A stretch of 64,000 nucleotides of DNA, taken from NCBI GenBank assembly GCA_934045905.1, contig OW203762.1:50927411-50991410 (forward strand), read 5' to 3'. The stretch is from Leuctra nigra. Its lineage: Eukaryota > Arthropoda > Insecta > Plecoptera > Leuctridae. How positions within the stretch are numbered: position 1 is the stretch's first letter; every line of letters starts with the position of its first letter. Under the pieces are notes generated by a model. It ran no database searches and was not told the DNA's origin. It saw nothing but the letters and a program-made list of their open reading frames with translations. A program made the position numbers and the translations under genes. Positions 52,601 to 59,766 of this stretch are shown piece by piece.

Positions 52601-54338
52601 TACATGTGTAGATACATGTTTGGTTCGATGAACAAGAACATTGCTTGTTGAAATAACTTGTTCGTCCTGCCCTGCAGAAGCCAAGGCGCGCATCGTGGGC
52701 CCGTCTGACTTGTACGTGAAGACCGGCAGCGCCGTGACCTTGACGTGCATCATCAACCAGGGCCCCCACGACTTGGGCACGGTCTTCTGGTATCGCGGGA
52801 CCAGCATCGTGCACCAGACGCCGCCGCCGCGCGACCACGAGCCGCCGCCGCGCGTCTACATCGAGACCAAGTGGACCGACGAGCTGACGTCACGGCTGCG
52901 CATCACCAAGGCTCGAACCACGGACTCCGGCAACTACACGTGTCTGCCGACCATCGCAGAGCCGGCCAGTGTCAATGTACACGTCATCAATGGTAAGAGT
53001 CGGAGACAAACCCGGTTTTCAATCAATCTTATCTTAACTGACTGAGGGTCTGAGAGCTCTTGTAAGATGAAATCGGTTCCTCAGTGGATACTTCTTGGTT
53101 GACTTATGGTTGGTCCCAAAAGGGGTCGTTTTCCACAGTTTCGGCGATGTTGGCGTCGATACCACCTTAATGTCTTGGAAAACGGCGCATTTCAGGACCA
53201 ACGTCTAAAAATATCCTAGAAGCGTCCACCGAACAACTGACAACACTAGTCTTATCTCAAGTAATGGAAGTATTTGATGCACGAAGTATTCGTAAAAGGG
53301 TCATTCAATTCACCTTTATTAAAATGTTAAACCCTAATGAAATTGATTTTGGGACTCAAAACGTTCAACAAAGTTTCAATGACCTAAATAAAAGTACCGA
53401 AACCGAAAGTACCGAAAGACCGAAACATATTATGTCATATGCAATGTCATGTGTGCAAATCTTTGTAAATAAAATCTAGTAAATAATTAGTCAAAAAAAA
53501 TCTTGGCTATCACCTCACTCAATGCAGTTATCATTCATTACTAATTGGTTTGTAAGAAGGCAGCGTCGTATCAATGTATTCTGTATGTTAGTGCATGTCA
53601 CCCGTGCTCGTGCCCTATGCGGTGAAACTGCATGACAGGGTGACACTTTGGGCCGCAGCTTGACGTTGTGGTTGCACCATCAATATGCAAGCAAGTAGCC
53701 AAGTCCACGCTTCAATCATGGACGACTTGCATTAGCTGTTAAACCGCAGCTCACAAGCCAATCACAACTAATAGTCTGATGCACACATTGTTATGGAATC
53801 ACTCTTTACGTAATGTAATTGAAAATTATAAACTGACATATATACAGGAATCAATCATTTGTATCTGTTATTGTAGGTGAATTGAATCAATCAGATTTTG
53901 TCAGAAGAAAGGAGTATTTCTTGTAGAAAAATGATAATATTTCTTATCTCGTTGAATTAATAATACCTACGTATTTCCTATTGGCGGTTGGCTGTGAGGT
54001 TTCAATGCATTCCAAGTAAAATATGTTCATAAGTTAATCACATTCTGCTGAACTCTCGTGGCAGTGTATGAGCTTCACACTTCAGTCTAAGTTTAATCAA
54101 ATAACTTATTCCCTCCATTCAATATTAGATTTCAAATCCAATATTCCGTGGATGGAGTTTTACCGACGGAAAATCTACCGCAAATTCCCTAGAACTTTGT
54201 AGAGGAAAAGTATATCAATAGAAATAAGGTTAGATGTGTCTGCATCTGAACCCTGTGCGTTGGTTTTGGCATTGTGAGCGGATTACACGCATGTATGAGG
54301 CTCATTGGGACATGGAACGCGAGATATTGTGTCGTGTG

Positions 54339-54374
<36 letters not shown>

Positions 54375-56093
54375 TCTGTTATCAGAATCCTTGCTTTTTC
54401 AGATCTCGATCATTTAATGGAAGCGCATAGAGAGCCGATAAGCCAGTAACTTGTTTACGCAGCTCTTTTCCAGGGGGAGGTTTGATTTATCACCCTTTGC
54501 CGACGGCAGCAATAATTAAATACACTTCTCTTCGAAACTGCATTCATTTCCATATTCAGCAATAGATGCCGACGCGAGATAATGGAGCACTTATAGGTAG
54601 AGCATCTCGTAAAGAACTGCTCCGTACCTTTAGTTAATTGTTATAATATCTAGCGTTTACAAGGGTTGAAAGTCAGCCATACTCAGAGGTAAATTATTCG
54701 AGGACTGAATTTTCCTAAATATTATGATGAGTGCTGAATTTCACGTCCATTGCAATGTGAAATATATTGATTGCCGGTGTTAGGCTTGCAAACAGTCAAA
54801 TTGTACAATGGTCCGTCGTAACTTTTGAGCCATTAAAATGTGTCACATTTATTTGTCTACCATCACATCTGAATAATTTGAATGGCCCAAAGGTTACGAC
54901 AGAATCTAATCATCAGGATTGGCTTCTATCTCTGCGAATACGTCCTACATCCTATTGCTAAACATCAGTGGCTGAATGGATTTTGTGAACTATTGTTCGA
55001 GATGTATAGGATAAAGATTACGCACCGCAGAGTCACGTTGTCCGCGACGTCGTAAGTGAATTTAAGAGTTTTTGTCCTTGAAAGACGTATAAAATATAAT
55101 ATCAGAGAGCCTGAGGGATTCCCCGCGCTAAGCTTCCCCCAGTAATATTCTGTTGTGGTCATCTCAAAGATCACTTGGACGCCTGTTCAATAAGATGTCG
55201 TAGCGCCGGGGGCGGGGGCGGGGGGCTGAGAGAGGTCAACGCCGGGAAATTGGACGATTCAAGAGCAGTGTATATTATCTTGACCGGCATATCCCGGGTT
55301 CGTTTCCCGCCAGTGGCACAATTGCCGACCAGACATCTCCGATAACATTACGTAGTCGGCTGCATTTGCTGCCAGATATGGAAGGCGGCCATTTTCATAT
55401 ATATTATGGGGCGAAATCGCTGGCCGAGGGACTTGAAAATCACACGTGGAAAATTAACAAAGGATTCGTTAATATTCGACAGAGATGAAGGTTGAGGCTC
55501 CGTTTATTACCTCTGATAACATTAATAGTGTATTGTACTTCATAGAGGCATGGCAATTAATTACACTAATGAACTGAAGATGGAATACAAACGGGAAGTT
55601 GTTTGCTTTAGGAAGCGTTTCCAATTATTGGGACCTTGGAATTCGCTCCTCTGTATCTTAAGGGTTGTGATGTTCCTCTTATGAAGCTAAAATATGACGC
55701 AAAAATAGACGTCGAATTCGGAACATAGCTTTTCAACAATACCATAATATGATTATATGATTGATTAAAAATCAAATTTACTGTAGTTCACATTTTGATT
55801 CCGATCAAAATGAAATTGTGAGCTTTAAAAGCTGTCTAGTTTAAACACCAAATATGTAACAAATTAGTATTTGATTTAACACACACGATCCTAACAAAAA
55901 AACTGTTTATAAAACGTTTTCTAAAGATTGCCGCCAGAATGCCAACGTTGCCAAGTTGTGTAAGTTTCGCCTGTTTGTTTCAGGAGAACACCCAGCCGCA
56001 ATGCAACACGGCAACAAGAACTCTGCCAGTGTGCTCTCGCTACACATCATCGTGTTTAGCTTCACGTTCTTCCTGATCAAGCGAATGAGATGA
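16485..56093 (+). CDS. dpr: Dpr-family two-Ig cell-surface protein, last four coding exons
   Basis: Defective-proboscis-extension-response (Dpr) proteins are neuronal surface receptors with two Ig domains that bind DIP partners in synaptic specificity. Exons (plus): 16485-16630, 42873-43083, 52678-52992, 55984-56093; joins are GT-AG with phases 0,1,1 and one open frame. Ig1: FDFNVPRNVTTAVGQTAFLH with Cys, VSWIRKRD with the core Trp, GIYECQVNTEPKMS. Ig2: VTLTC, VFWYRG, DSGNYTC. The C-terminus ends in a hydrophobic run (SLHIIVFSFTFFLI) fitting a membrane or GPI signal. The text is near Drosophila Dpr1-type members from memory; which paralogue is not decided. The exon carrying the signal peptide was not found and may lie outside the window. 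Intron 1 is 26.2 kb. Confidence 0.95.
16631..17236 (+). repeat. 27-bp minisatellite replicating the dpr 5' splice site
   Basis: About 22 full units plus a part unit, consensus gtaagcgtagttgacgtgg followed by ataagggg. It starts exactly at the dpr intron GT, and each unit rebuilds the exon-end/intron-start context (gayaagggg|gtaagc). By eye 17 units, the true donor included, keep GTAAG; others read TTAAG, ATAAG, GTAGC or GTAAT. Most units are 27 bp, a multiple of 3, reading VSVVDVDKG per unit, but the first is 26 bp. The reading frame from the exon therefore meets a stop in unit 2. ORFs up to 178 aa over it are repeat translations. Confidence 0.96.
17237..19331. other. dpr intron 1, proximal non-repeat part
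   Basis: AT-rich. 17340-17560 resembles the Helitron-like body text (gtccgtaaaatgtcaataac, cf. 14715). Between 17960 and 18060 three copies of aaggggttaag-like text recall the minisatellite. No exon recognised. Confidence 0.4.
19332..19531. other. Assembly gap (200 N)
   Basis: Exactly 200 N, most likely a scaffold gap of estimated or fixed size. ORFs crossing it are meaningless. Confidence 0.99.
19837..19979. mobile_element. Short fold-back / MITE-like element
   Basis: Arms of about 50 bp: tgcattggggtgggattaca with ataaaatgataac and cttgtcacggtgacaag on the left, the reverse complement with a few mismatches on the right (cttgtcaccgttacaag, atcattttatgtgatcgcac). Length about 143 bp. No coding capacity. 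Confidence 0.65.
19980..25573. other. dpr intron 1, AT-rich stretch
   Basis: No exon or gene recognised. Small features: three ccagtgttgacc-like units at 22796-22830, and a perfect 8-bp-stem hairpin (gccgcata / tatgcggc) at 23323-23351. The ORF at 21383-21607 begins with a signal-like hydrophobic run but lacks splice or family support. Confidence 0.4.
25574..25827. mobile_element. MITE with about 60-bp terminal inverted repeats
   Basis: Left arm cgattgtataactttcttag ccgagataatggatc and so on to caattgatgaaagtaa; right arm is its reverse complement (ttcatcaattggtatcgata ... aagaagttatacaatcg) with few changes. Total 254 bp, non-coding. No clear target duplication found. Confidence 0.8.
25828..33710. 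other. dpr intron 1, middle stretch
   Basis: No exon recognised. Two CpG- and GC-rich islands (about 27785-27985 and 32400-32520) interrupt AT-rich sequence. The first has four C-runs at 27899-27919 (potential G-quadruplex on the minus strand). A 20-C run lies at 29737-29756. The ORFs at 31483-31949 overlap on opposite strands and match nothing I recognise. Confidence 0.4.
29737..29756. repeat. Poly(C) tract
   Basis: Twenty consecutive C. It accounts for the Pro-rich and Gly-rich ORFs over it. Confidence 0.97.
33716..33936. mobile_element. MITE with about 55-bp terminal inverted repeats
   Basis: Left arm ttgaaattttaatcatgatt, agataaaag, aacttaggttatcacttggc; right arm is the reverse complement (gtgctaagtgataaccctaa, tttttatctaatcatgatta, aaatttgag). 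About 221 bp, non-coding and AT-rich. Confidence 0.8.
34230..34640. repeat. Dispersed repeat body leading into the satellite
   Basis: Phrases such as aaacggctgaaccgattgat and ctcacatttttaccacgtg are of the same style as the following satellite. Contains an 8-bp-arm palindrome gtggagcggtcgctccac (34231-34248). Confidence 0.4.
34640..35725. repeat. 118-bp satellite with TGACGTCA in every unit
   Basis: The right part (from about 35165) has perfect spacing: TGACGTCA starts at 35219, 35337, 35455, 35573 and 35691, each 118 bp apart. Core phrases are ggccgccattgttaaaaccg, gaagtgacgtcatatatcg, ctgtaccgattgcaacc and aaattttggaaatgtgt. The left part holds older units with irregular spacing (34663, 34786, 35052, 35085; 34936 is TGACATCA). 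ORFs of 72-91 aa on the plus strand come from the repeat. TGACGTCA is the full CRE/ATF palindrome. Confidence 0.93.
35898..36095 (+). repeat. Left 198-bp inverted repeat flanking the LINE
   Basis: Starts ccagaaaaaaacactccgtg and ends aaagacat. By base-by-base reading it is identical to the reverse complement of 41375-41572. Inside it agtgatatc...agccaagtc occurs twice, so the arm itself has a repeat structure. Confidence 0.93.
36096..36580. other. AT-rich spacer between inverted repeat and LINE insertion
   Basis: No coding text. Together with 41193-41374 it would be the interior of the inverted-repeat element before the LINE inserted. Confidence 0.4.
36625..36697 (-). pseudogene. tRNA-Ala-like sequence (73 nt), probably SINE head or pseudogene
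   Basis: Folds on the minus strand as a canonical cloverleaf: acceptor GATCGGG/TTCGGTC (7 pairs with three G-T), TA, D-arm GCTCAGTTGGTAGAGC, anticodon stem CTCGC/GTGAG, loop CCGGCAA (GGC at the anticodon position, C instead of U33), five-base variable loop, T-arm CCAAG/CCCGG with two mismatches. GGC is not the usual eukaryotic Ala anticodon, and the weak T-stem argues against a working tRNA. Confidence 0.6.
37106..40135 (-). CDS. LINE ORF2 polyprotein: endonuclease and reverse transcriptase
   Basis: 1009 aa, uninterrupted. N-terminal apurinic-like endonuclease: HINIRSIRKHWDEL, LLLSEVG (catalytic Glu), VIFGDINLDL, IDHILVR and TDHYMVLAD (catalytic Asp/His). Central reverse transcriptase: VRPIYKKGDHNSFSNYRPIA, LQFGFQRNKGT, LFIDYSKAFDTINHDKL, NSGVPQGSILGPLLY and the active site FMYADDILIL. 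The C-terminal part (YSALVESHLLYGLLAWGN) is the usual region after the thumb in Jockey/CR1 LINEs. No RNase H seen. It nicks target DNA and copies element RNA in the nucleus. CR1-like is my best clade call; Jockey-like is the alternative. Confidence 0.93.
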   Translation of the reverse strand: MLMNNSIWSDDDVDVDLGDVNNCVIIDDLDVWFQKSNGLSFIHINIRSIRKHWDELQVALYNYVGKFDVLLLSEVGVTDLDPIYCIDGYNSFHRLRHRYRGGGLVIFVRDVYKFSIVDTNFEFFEGICGELMFQNGSVISVLAVYRPPNLSKISFVGELETLIVNNKLKNNVIFGDINLDLCDQNDNCIQAYESVLAANGFYICIRDYTREEMRVDILTKSCIDHILVRCHPICLIKSAIFTTKITDHYMVLADINFFDNRLISGNTGKLPGNVSIDSKTKLDEIILSRELKLCNWKSLLSINNCNDLYEAIILKFKECYDFASFQAPLVVKKARNQKPWITRDILFKLKSRDALFRKWKNCNNCCIKELYRKDYVGYRNVVNKEILKAKQTFFKSSITQSKGCMKKTWQVINNFIGKRGRNSVDEVIDRYLARGKSYQQVADNFVNIFINEVAQLKHVCNTVTYDHNTIFNSEAQSMRMPFICAGLIEYIIGKFDVNKQPGLDGVRVRDLVLVADAISPVIAKLCNLSFKSGIVPSKLKTAIVRPIYKKGDHNSFSNYRPIAILSIIDKIMERCISHYLTEYIEKFNIISNLQFGFQRNKGTNDLLLQFANFVNTKLNNNEIVLALFIDYSKAFDTINHDKLIILLEKIGVRGPMLTWFIGYLHERLITVKLKDVFSVLKPVNSGVPQGSILGPLLYLIYVNDMLLCLEKCHIFMYADDILILSSDFNFDVAESSLQSDFNQLLKLSHDRDLIINADKTKILHICTPQNQFRDSSVNIICHSATCLHTLKYGNPFQICDCVIKISVVEQIVYLGLTVDRFFTWRPHIEKVCSKIRSCAFSIYRLQFVLPFKLLRLVYSALVESHLLYGLLAWGNASDYFVHRIVALQDKIISTIVPHHLKFNLDYNISRYYLECNFLPVQLLYKYRLILKYYFSDEHKKLQNHPVNTRLALLQKYYIPPWCNKNGKRRLDYIVPITFNLLPDNQRSHESFSKLKVSLKSWLFSTMSTD
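40161..41090 (-). CDS. LINE ORF1 protein (PHD-like finger, coiled coil, nucleic-acid-binding region)
   Basis: 309 aa. N-terminal Cys/His finger with C4, C7, C21, C24, H29, C32, C53, C57 (PHD-like C4HC3 order, last pair spaced CxxxC). A heptad-rich coiled coil follows at about 70-160 (including repeated LLTEDVK), then YGRNNHFEIDNV and a domain with AAHRVP and RPSKIIVQ, as in ORF1 proteins of CR1-like LINEs. Role: RNA binding and assembly of the retrotransposition particle. Stop lies 25 bases before the ORF2 start, so ORF2 is probably reached by reinitiation. Intact. Confidence 0.85.
   Translation of the reverse strand: MSLCAKCAVEIPADSLEFVTCTSCKRDLHFKCSGISKSAFGKLSQDSKNSWKCVAFCRIVKSGSNTPVSDVSFAFGDVDLKNSILELSREVRDNFKLLTEDVKLLTEDVKLLREDFVLELNDLKKEVDTLKKQCEEKDIAIRNLSSQVNHLDQYGRNNHFEIDNVEVQDGEDIEGVVLNLAGILDIDLSKDQIEAAHRVPSKNPRPDRPSKIIVQLSSRKIRNQFIAKKRIVVPNGQLIGGSTSVQRVYINENLSPFNRELLWRAKQRAKVVGYRFVWCKQGKIFVRKDESSPVVIHIASFPDIESKLV
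41193..41374. other. Spacer between LINE and right inverted repeat
   Basis: AT-rich, no features. Confidence 0.4.
41375..41572 (-). repeat. Right 198-bp inverted repeat
   Basis: Reverse complement of 35898-36095, without a mismatch found. Flanking bases beyond the arms (gatatc left, ttactg right) do not form a target duplication. Confidence 0.93.
41720..42625 (+). mobile_element. Non-autonomous Helitron-like element
   Basis: Starts near gagcgagcgaagcgagag (5' boundary uncertain) and ends in CGCTCATCAACGCGTTACCC, AGAGCG, TTTTCCTAG followed by host T (42587-42625). CGCTC/GAGCG can pair as a hairpin about 10 bases before the terminal CTAG, as in Helitron 3' ends. Body phrases (gaaattttgcacacatg, gaaatccattgattggttc, tttgcatggttatttggacc) recur at 60930-61260. 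No Rep/helicase coding text. Confidence 0.6.
42626..42872. other. dpr intron 1, 3' end
   Basis: AT-rich to the acceptor tgtcttttgcag. Nothing else seen. Confidence 0.6.
42873..43083 (+). CDS. dpr: dpr exon: second half of Ig1
   Basis: Acceptor TTTTGCAG, donor GTCAGT, phases 0 and 1. Encodes VSWIRKRDLHILTAGIL, TYTSDARFQ, SDNWTLQIKF, GIYECQVNTEPKMS and LNVIG. The Trp and Cys pair with the Cys of the preceding exon to complete a V-type Ig fold. Confidence 0.96.
51012..51060 (-). mobile_element. Helitron-like 3' terminus (inner copy)
   Basis: actaggaaaacgctcagtgt with accgcgttgatgagcgagca: minus-strand 3' module with CTAG at 51016-51019 followed by T. Only about 137 bp separate it from the next terminus, so it is truncated or nested. 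Confidence 0.55.
51150..51480 (-). mobile_element. Helitron-like 3' terminus with partial body
   Basis: tactaggaaaacgctctgtg and taacgcgttgatgagcgagc; CTAG at 51153-51156. The following text (gaaattttgcatggtcatcg, tttttgacaattttcaag) matches the body vocabulary of 41720-42625 in reverse orientation. Right boundary uncertain. Confidence 0.5.
52678..52992 (+). CDS. dpr: dpr exon: Ig2
   Basis: Acceptor CCCTGCAG, donor GTAAGA, phases 1 and 1. Encodes EAKARIVGPSDLYVKTGSAV, TLTCIINQGPHDLG, VFWYRG, a Pro/Arg-rich loop (PPPRDHEPPPR), DELTSRLRITKA and DSGNYTCLPT, ASVNVHVIN. Two Cys and the core Trp of the second Ig domain are present. GC-rich relative to its surroundings, as are the other coding exons. 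Confidence 0.96.
53109..53202. repeat. 94-bp fold-back hairpin
   Basis: Arms of about 29 bases: gttggtcccaaaaggggtcg / ttttccacag against the reverse complement of cttggaaaacggcgcatttc / aggaccaac, with five or so mismatches and a 36-base loop. Either a tiny MITE or an intronic stem-loop RNA. Confidence 0.55.
54341..54371. repeat. (GA)n microsatellite
   Basis: About 15 GA units, giving an Arg/Glu ORF run that is not a gene. Confidence 0.95.
54815..54900. repeat. 86-bp inverted repeat
   Basis: gtcgtaacttttgagccatt on the left and gaatggcccaaaggttacga c on the right. Related single arms occur near 50941 (cataacttttgaaccattc) and 52189 (cataacttttgggccattc). Confidence 0.6.
55984..56093 (+). 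CDS. dpr: dpr last coding exon (C-terminal membrane signal)
   Basis: Acceptor GTTTCAG, phase 1. Encodes GEHPAAMQHGNKNSAS, then LSLHIIVFSFTFFLI, KRMR and TGA (56091-56093). GEHPAAMQH is a typical Dpr C-terminal junction; the hydrophobic end suits GPI attachment or a membrane anchor. Confidence 0.95.
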
Positions 56094-56560
56094 AAAGCTA
56101 AAGAAACATTTTCTCCCAGCGAGAATACATTTCCCTCTTCGACACCTTTCCTCTAGGTGAATACAGAGAACTGGTGGCATGATACGTTTGAAAGAGATGA
56201 ATAATACTGCAGTTTATGTGTTTTTCAACCCATCACCAAGTATTACCAAGGCATTCAGGGTGCGAAGAAACCGAAGATACACAAATCCCCCTTCTAGGTG
56301 GCTTTTTATAAAGGTGAATATGTTTGGGATGTTTGATGCCAAATACGGACTGAGATGTATGTATGTGTAATGGAATTGTAAATAAACTACTGTTAGATGA
56401 ATTCGAGCAGAGGGCTAAGCCCATATCTCTTCATTTAGTTGCAAGCTACTTTGTGACCATTCAAACGTAACTTTTGAAAAAATGTATGTATCTTATTTGT
56501 ACAATAATTATTATTTCAGATCTTGTTTCACGAATAAAATAAATTGATTAAAATGTGATG
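56094..56560 (+). promoter_or_regulatory. dpr 3' UTR with polyadenylation signals
   Basis: AATAAA at 56381-56386 and 56533-56538, 288 and 440 bases after the stop. Either could be used. Confidence 0.6.
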
Positions 56561-56722
56561 TATTATGTAATGGCGTGATCCAGTAATTACTTTGTGCGTC
56601 AGCTTAGTAATTTCCTTAGTAATTGGTAATTTTACATAATTTGATGCCCTCCTTTCTACTCCCTTAATTAACTAATATACCTACTCACGTATGAAGATTA
56701 TTTTAGAAATTCATCAGAGAAT
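56561..56722. other. Short intergenic spacer
   Basis: AT-rich. Ends in tcatcagagaat (56711-56722), repeated after the SINE. Confidence 0.4.
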
Positions 56723-57030
56723 TATGGAGAATTTAGATAATTTACTGAACAGGTACCTATGGACGAGATGGTAACGCTCTGAACTTGTATTCCGGAGGCC
56801 CGGGTTCGATTCCTGCGACCGTCCTTCCTGACTGAGGTTTTTCGTGGTATTCCCTCAGTCGAGAGGCACATGCTGGGAAGGTACCCTACTAATAGGCCAC
56901 GACCTCCTCCTTCCCACCTACCATCCTTACCTCTTCTTCACCATCATCTCCCAATCATCATCATAATCATTCATCCGTCGCCATTAGCCTCGCTGCAGAA
57001 CAGTACGACGTTAAACACCAATTTAAAAAA
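56723..57030 (+). mobile_element. tRNA-derived SINE copy 2
   Basis: tRNA-like head from ggacgag (56761) with B box gggttcgattcc and end accgtcc; body ctcagtcgagag, atgctgggaagg, ataggccacgac, ctccttcccacc; 3' block cgccattagcctcgctgcag, acgttaaacaccaat and A-rich tail. Direct repeat tcatcagagaat at 56711-56722 and 57031-57042 looks like the target duplication, though 38 bp lie between it and the tRNA head. Confidence 0.8.
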
Positions 57031-57149
57031 TCATCAGAGAATAAAAATAGGCAAACATATTAAATAACAGTATCAATAATAACTTTTATTATTGTACATG
57101 TAGGAGATGTGAAAGCGTAGAATTTTCTGAGGAAGTATTTTTCAAATAA

Positions 57150-57425
57150 TTATTTAATAATAATAATCCATCCCTGGTTCCAATTTAATGGGTCAGGGGG
57201 TGGGTATTCCTACCAACACTAGGGCCGCAGGACTACTAAATTTTTTTATTATCTTCTCAACATCAGAATGAAACTTAGAAGTAAATCTATTCCTCGAAAG
57301 CCTGCGAAATAAGCACGCACACCCTGACTGGGATTCGAACCAGATCCTTAGAACTACCGGTCATAAGCTTTACCATAGACATTGGCTTTACCAAGTAAAC
57401 TACCGGCCTACCGGAGAATACTTTG
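57150..57425 (-). mobile_element. Second tRNA-like SINE
   Basis: Minus-strand A box tagtttacttggtaaagc (about 57385-57404) and perfect B box ggttcgaatcc (57331-57341), with extra sequence between them including a duplicated ggtaaagc. The GC-richer block at 57180-57235 may be its 3' part. Confidence 0.5.
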
Positions 57426-58248
57426 TCACGGGTGTGCTCTCTATTGTACTTTATTTCGCACATTCCTTTCTAACTCCATTCTGAGTAATTTACTACGTCA
57501 CACACCAACTTATTGCCTACTTGAAATAATAATATTTGTCATCCATCTTATTATTAGTTTGTCTATTTTTATTTCTATTTGTAGGGTATTACTGTGACAA
57601 ACTTTCAAAACTAGGACATGATTATCTTATACAATGCAAGAAAGTGGGCATGCAACCACGGAGTTATTCAACAAACAAACACAACACGAACTTAAACGAA
57701 CCAGCCAATAATAACAAGAAGACATTTCCTAGACAAAATGCAGATATCTTCGAGCAACCGCACCACTCATAAGGTTACGCAACACCAAAGAACACTTGGG
57801 TGCAACAATCATGGTAGAGCAGCCTACACTAAACTTGCAAACATGATTTTACGTTTACGAGCCGGAGGGTTGTCAATATCGTGAAATTACATCGCTTTCT
57901 TCTGATGATTCATATTATTCATCTATATTTAAAAAATGGTGATGAGGCCGATGCATAAACGACTTAATAGATTTTGATGTTATTTGTACCACAGTGACTT
58001 TTGGGTCTGAGGTGCTTCACCCTTCTGACATTTTGGATGCCAACATCTCCAAGCCGGAGTGACTTCAAATCTTGAAACCGGCTAAACTGGTTTGAGCGAA
58101 ATTAGTGCCGATACCTAGATTCAGAATCCAAAAGTTAGTTAATCCGCATTTAATTACTTGTAGTTGGTAATACTAGACCTGGAAATTAATTATTTTAGTT
58201 AGTAATTATTATTATTATTTTAAGTTATGTAGTTTTTTTCTTTCTGTC
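57426..58248. other. Intergenic AT-rich region
   Basis: No gene recognised. The ORF at 57536-57772 starts with a hydrophobic run but has no supporting evidence. Confidence 0.4.
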
Positions 58249-58430
58249 GGGAGAAGAAAGCGTGGTCGTCCTGATAGAGCATGGCAAGAAGAAGTAGGTG
58301 AGGCGATGAGGAAGAGAAGAGAGAACTGCTGGAGGACCAATGGATGGATAGAGAGAGAGGCATGGCAGTTGGGGTGCAAGACACAACAAATGATGTAAAC
58401 ACTCACTAAAAAAAAAAAAAAAAAAAAAAA
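58249..58430 (+). mobile_element. 3' end of a LINE (5'-truncated) with poly(A)
   Basis: Frame 58249-58398 reads GRRKRGRPDRAWQEEV, GEAMRKRRENCWRTNGW and REAWQLG, then TAA, then A23 (58408-58430). RGRP followed by a Trp/Glu-rich tail ending in W-LG is the usual C-terminus of many insect non-LTR ORF2 proteins. Family not decided. Confidence 0.7.
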
Positions 58431-58953
58431 TGTCCCGTCGTACAAATTCTTTGTGTAGAAACATCAGACATTCTGCTTCTAAAAAAACAACAATGAAAAA
58501 AAGTGTGGTAACTTCAATAAGTAATGGCATTGCTTTATAATCACGATAAACCAAGTTTTAATTTTGTATTTAGTTTAAAATTATTTTTGAATTGGCCAAC
58601 AAATTAGTTAACTTTTGTAATCTCTTTAAATAACTTCAAACCAACTACAGGTTTGTACAACATGTAAAACAGATATAAGATAAGATGGTTTAGGATTTAT
58701 ATTTATCATAGTTGTATCTTCTTTGGTTCACGTTGCACTTTTTCTTGTTCTCTTATCTTAAAATTTTCAATAAGTATTTTGACAAGTATTTTGGTGGGGC
58801 GGGGGAAGTGTAGGTCTAGTCTCTTAGCAGTGACTGAATTTGCCGCTTGTCAGAAAATGGTATCATATTTCTCCGCTCGAGGCAGCACATAACGAGTCGA
58901 AAATGTACAAGGATGCCAACCGTGGTGCTTCGGGCAAGGAGCTACCTTCAACT
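58431..58953. other. Intergenic region upstream of CIAO2A
   Basis: AT-rich, no gene seen. Target-like heptamer ttcaact ends at 58953. Confidence 0.4.
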
Positions 58954-59491
58954 GCAGTGTTGCCAACCATGTAACAGCAAATTTCCCTGTCAGGACACAA
59001 AAATTTCCCTAGATTTTCAAAAATTTCCCTGAATCCCAAAAATATCAATTTTTCCGAGATAAATAACAATTTTCCTGTAAAACTTCATTGCCGTGTACTC
59101 ATTATTAAAGTAAATTCAATTCCAATACGTTTAAAATTCACCTTTCTGCAGTCAAAAATATTATTTATAAATATTTATCACGATTTTCCCCGTATTTAAA
59201 TAAATTTGTTTGCTTGGTTTTGATTTATTCTCAAGTTAATTTCTTCTATAAGATTCTCCCAATCTTCTTTTGGTCTATTATTAGAAAATAAGGCTCATAA
59301 CAGTATTATGCTATCATCGTCACGTATATTTTATGCAACAAATTGAGCATAAATCAAGCAAAATTTGAATTTCCTGGACATTCTTTGAAACTTTTAAAAT
59401 TTCTCTAGATTTACAACAATTTCCCTCTTTCCCTGACAGCACCCAAATTTCCTTGAATCTAGGGAAATTTCCTTGAAGTTGGCAACACTGC
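58954..59491. mobile_element. hAT-like MITE (538 bp) in the CIAO2A promoter region
   Basis: Ends gcagtgttgccaac and gttggcaacactgc are perfect 14-bp inverted repeats; CAGTG is a hAT-type start. Flanks ttcaact (58947-58953) and ttcaagt (59492-59498) match 6 of 7. Inside, aatttccct-like words repeat many times in both orientations. No coding capacity. The right end lies 82 bp upstream of the CIAO2A ATG. Confidence 0.75.
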
Positions 59492-59573
59492 TTCAAGTCA
59501 CGGAAAAAAATATTGACTTTCGAAATCTAACCTCAATCTATTTTTGCAATGATTTGACAGTTGTAGTAATAAG

Positions 59574-59766
59574 ATGTTGCAATCCTTTTTTCAAAAATCT
59601 AAGTCTATATTTGGAGTAGTGTCTAAGGAAAATACATCATTCGAGAAAGCTGAAGAAGCGACGACGTTGGATGATGAAAATTCCAGGACAAATAATCTGT
59701 CTGTTGCTTCTGACAAGATGGGCAATCTTGCCCTAGATAATGAAGAGCTCAAAGAAACAATTTATG
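59574..59766 (+). CDS. CIAO2A: CIAO2A exon 1
   Basis: Variable N-terminal extension ([14 protein letters not shown]...) to ELKETIY; donor GTATAC, phase 1. Least conserved exon, so the start is less certain than the other joins. Confidence 0.85.

Larger units (their letters stand above)
43084..52677. other. dpr intron 2 (9.6 kb)
   Basis: Mostly AT-rich, with no exon recognised. Contains a (CGTCT)n run near 46636-46660, a G15 run (47774-47788), two atggtggcag-bearing repeats (48230, 48706), an unexplained 147-aa minus-strand ORF (49136-49579), two Helitron-like ends (51016, 51153) and tggtggaggtgccgtgtcg (51583-51601), also present before the first dpr exon. Confidence 0.5.
52993..55983. other. 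dpr intron 3
   Basis: Contains a 94-bp fold-back (53109-53202), a (GA)n run (54341-54371), an 86-bp inverted repeat (54815-54900), G-runs at 55208-55225 and a SINE-like B box cgggttcgtttcccg (55288-55302). No further exon seen. Confidence 0.5.
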
